Shown: positions 63,496 through 64,000 of the stretch, one piece after another
Layout: each line of letters opens with the position of its first letter
Position numbering within the stretch: position 1 is the stretch's first letter
Origin: an uncultured Alphaproteobacteria bacterium
GTDB taxonomy: Bacteria > Pseudomonadota > Alphaproteobacteria > Micavibrionales > Micavibrionaceae
Direction: 5' to 3'
DNA length: 64,000 nt
Assembly (NCBI GenBank): GCA_946480475.1
Contig: CAMLJM010000005.1
Location: 1-64,000 of the forward strand
Made by a program: the position numbers and the translations under genes
Notes under the pieces: generated by a model
The model's database searches: none
Seen by the model: the letters and a program-made list of their open reading frames with translations, nothing else
Told to the model about the DNA's origin: nothing

Positions 63496-64000
63496 TCAAG
63501 GCCCCGTGTAGGGTTCAAAAATTGGCGCTTTGCCAAGATACGTCTCGCGGCATTTATCCAGCAAATTTTCAATCTCGTGCGGTGTTCGCCGCTGACGCAC
63601 TTTATCTTTCCACGCCGCTTCATTGCGCATCAGGTGATCTATGACGTCGAGGTTTTGAACGACTTCAGGAAATGCCGCATAGAGTTTTTTCAGATACGGC
63701 ATTGTGGTGCGCCATTCGCAAAGATGATCTTCGTAGGGCTGGTATTCCTCATGGGAATATTCTGGCGCACCCAAAAAGCCATGACGCACCACTTGTGGTA
63801 ATACCCGGCTCTCAAAATGAACCATATATCGTTCCAGGTTGGCAGGATCAATCAGACGTCTGGTTTTTAAGGATGACCTGTCGAGCTTGATATGTGCGTA
63901 TTTGGTAAGTCTGCACAAAGCCAGCAAGCCTTCGGAAACAAGCGGCAGTGAAAATGAAGGATCCTGCGCATAAGCTTGCGTCAAAAATCCTGCTTCATGC
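63496..64000 (-). CDS. Protein of unknown function (5' end outside the window)
   Basis: At least 167 aa visible. The frame stays open to the window edge (HEAGFL precedes the TTG at 63984), so the N-terminus lies beyond 64000 and the TTG is probably not the start. The visible part is charged and helical: SFSLPLVSEGLLALCRLTKYAHIKLDRSSL, then DPANLERYMVHFESRVLPQVVRHGFLGAPEYS and ending PHEIENLLDKCRETYLGKAPIFEPYTGP. No family recognised. Confidence 0.6.
   Translation of the reverse strand, partial: HEAGFLTQAYAQDPSFSLPLVSEGLLALCRLTKYAHIKLDRSSLKTRRLIDPANLERYMVHFESRVLPQVVRHGFLGAPEYSHEEYQPYEDHLCEWRTTMPYLKKLYAAFPEVVQNLDVIDHLMRNEAAWKDKVRQRRTPHEIENLLDKCRETYLGKAPIFEPYTGP

Overview
This window looks like a chromosomal segment of an alphaproteobacterium with roughly 50% GC. 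The support is gene content and order: dgt/erpA next to xthA; a SPOR protein-nagZ-scpA-scpB-tatA-tatB-tatC run; infA-maf-RNase E/G; murA followed by a UPF0262 gene; a CpdR-type receiver; a DUF2336 protein; an IalB-family protein; and an alphaproteobacterial Tad/Cpa pilus locus. A deep-branching, Micavibrio- or Rhodospirillales-like lineage would fit, but the genus cannot be fixed from sequence reading alone. There is no rRNA, CRISPR array, transposase or recognisable integrase in the window.

Layout. 0-7.3 kb: muramidase-like protein, small secreted proteins, malate dehydrogenase, a secreted HExxH protein, DUF2336 and ZapE. 6.5-11.7 kb: a tightly overlapping minus-strand operon, SPOR-nagZ-scpA-scpB-tatA-tatB-tatC(-zapE), combining division/peptidoglycan recycling, chromosome condensation and Tat export. 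11.9-18.8 kb: dgt, erpA, a HAD hydrolase, xthA, two unusual lipoproteins, an IalB protein and a prolyl aminopeptidase. 18.9-24.8 kb: tRNA-Thr, dcd, murA, UPF0262, glpD, glpK. 25-27.3 kb: a secreted protein of unknown function, an AT-rich array of three related small membrane proteins, and tRNA-Phe. 27.4-34.9 kb: RNase E/G, maf, infA, DUF1304, a YjbH-like porin, a DUF748 protein and leucine dehydrogenase. 34.9-35.5 kb: a 590-base gene-free stretch dense in RNA-like structure. 35.5-39.6 kb: rluD, a propeller-like secreted protein, a glycosyltransferase and cpdR.

39.7-44.3 kb is the clearest accessory region. A tRNA-Val gene is followed by about 4.5 kb of visibly AT-richer DNA, closed by a second copy of the 3' end of that tRNA (27-bp direct repeat, one mismatch), as left by site-specific integration. 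The cargo is a NhaA antiporter, three receiver-like signalling proteins (two clearly degenerate, one with Glu at the phosphorylation site), a cold-shock protein, tiny ORFs and a lipoprotein.

44.4-58.2 kb is a complete Tad/Cpa (Flp pilus) locus: a stand-alone pilus N-domain protein and TadD on the plus strand; TadC, TadB, CpaF/TadA, CpaE, CpaD, CpaC, CpaB, prepilin peptidase, Flp pilin, a vWA TadG-like protein and two TadE-like pseudopilins on the minus strand. It is adjoined by a membrane protein and a predicted membrane-anchored pseudokinase. The window ends with purA, a second prolyl aminopeptidase and a truncated unknown gene.

The best candidates for undescribed biology are the tRNA-Val mini-island with its pseudo-receivers, the structured RNA candidate at 35.2-35.5 kb, the repeated-leader small-protein array at 26.1-26.95 kb, and the pseudokinase/membrane-protein pair beside the pilus locus.
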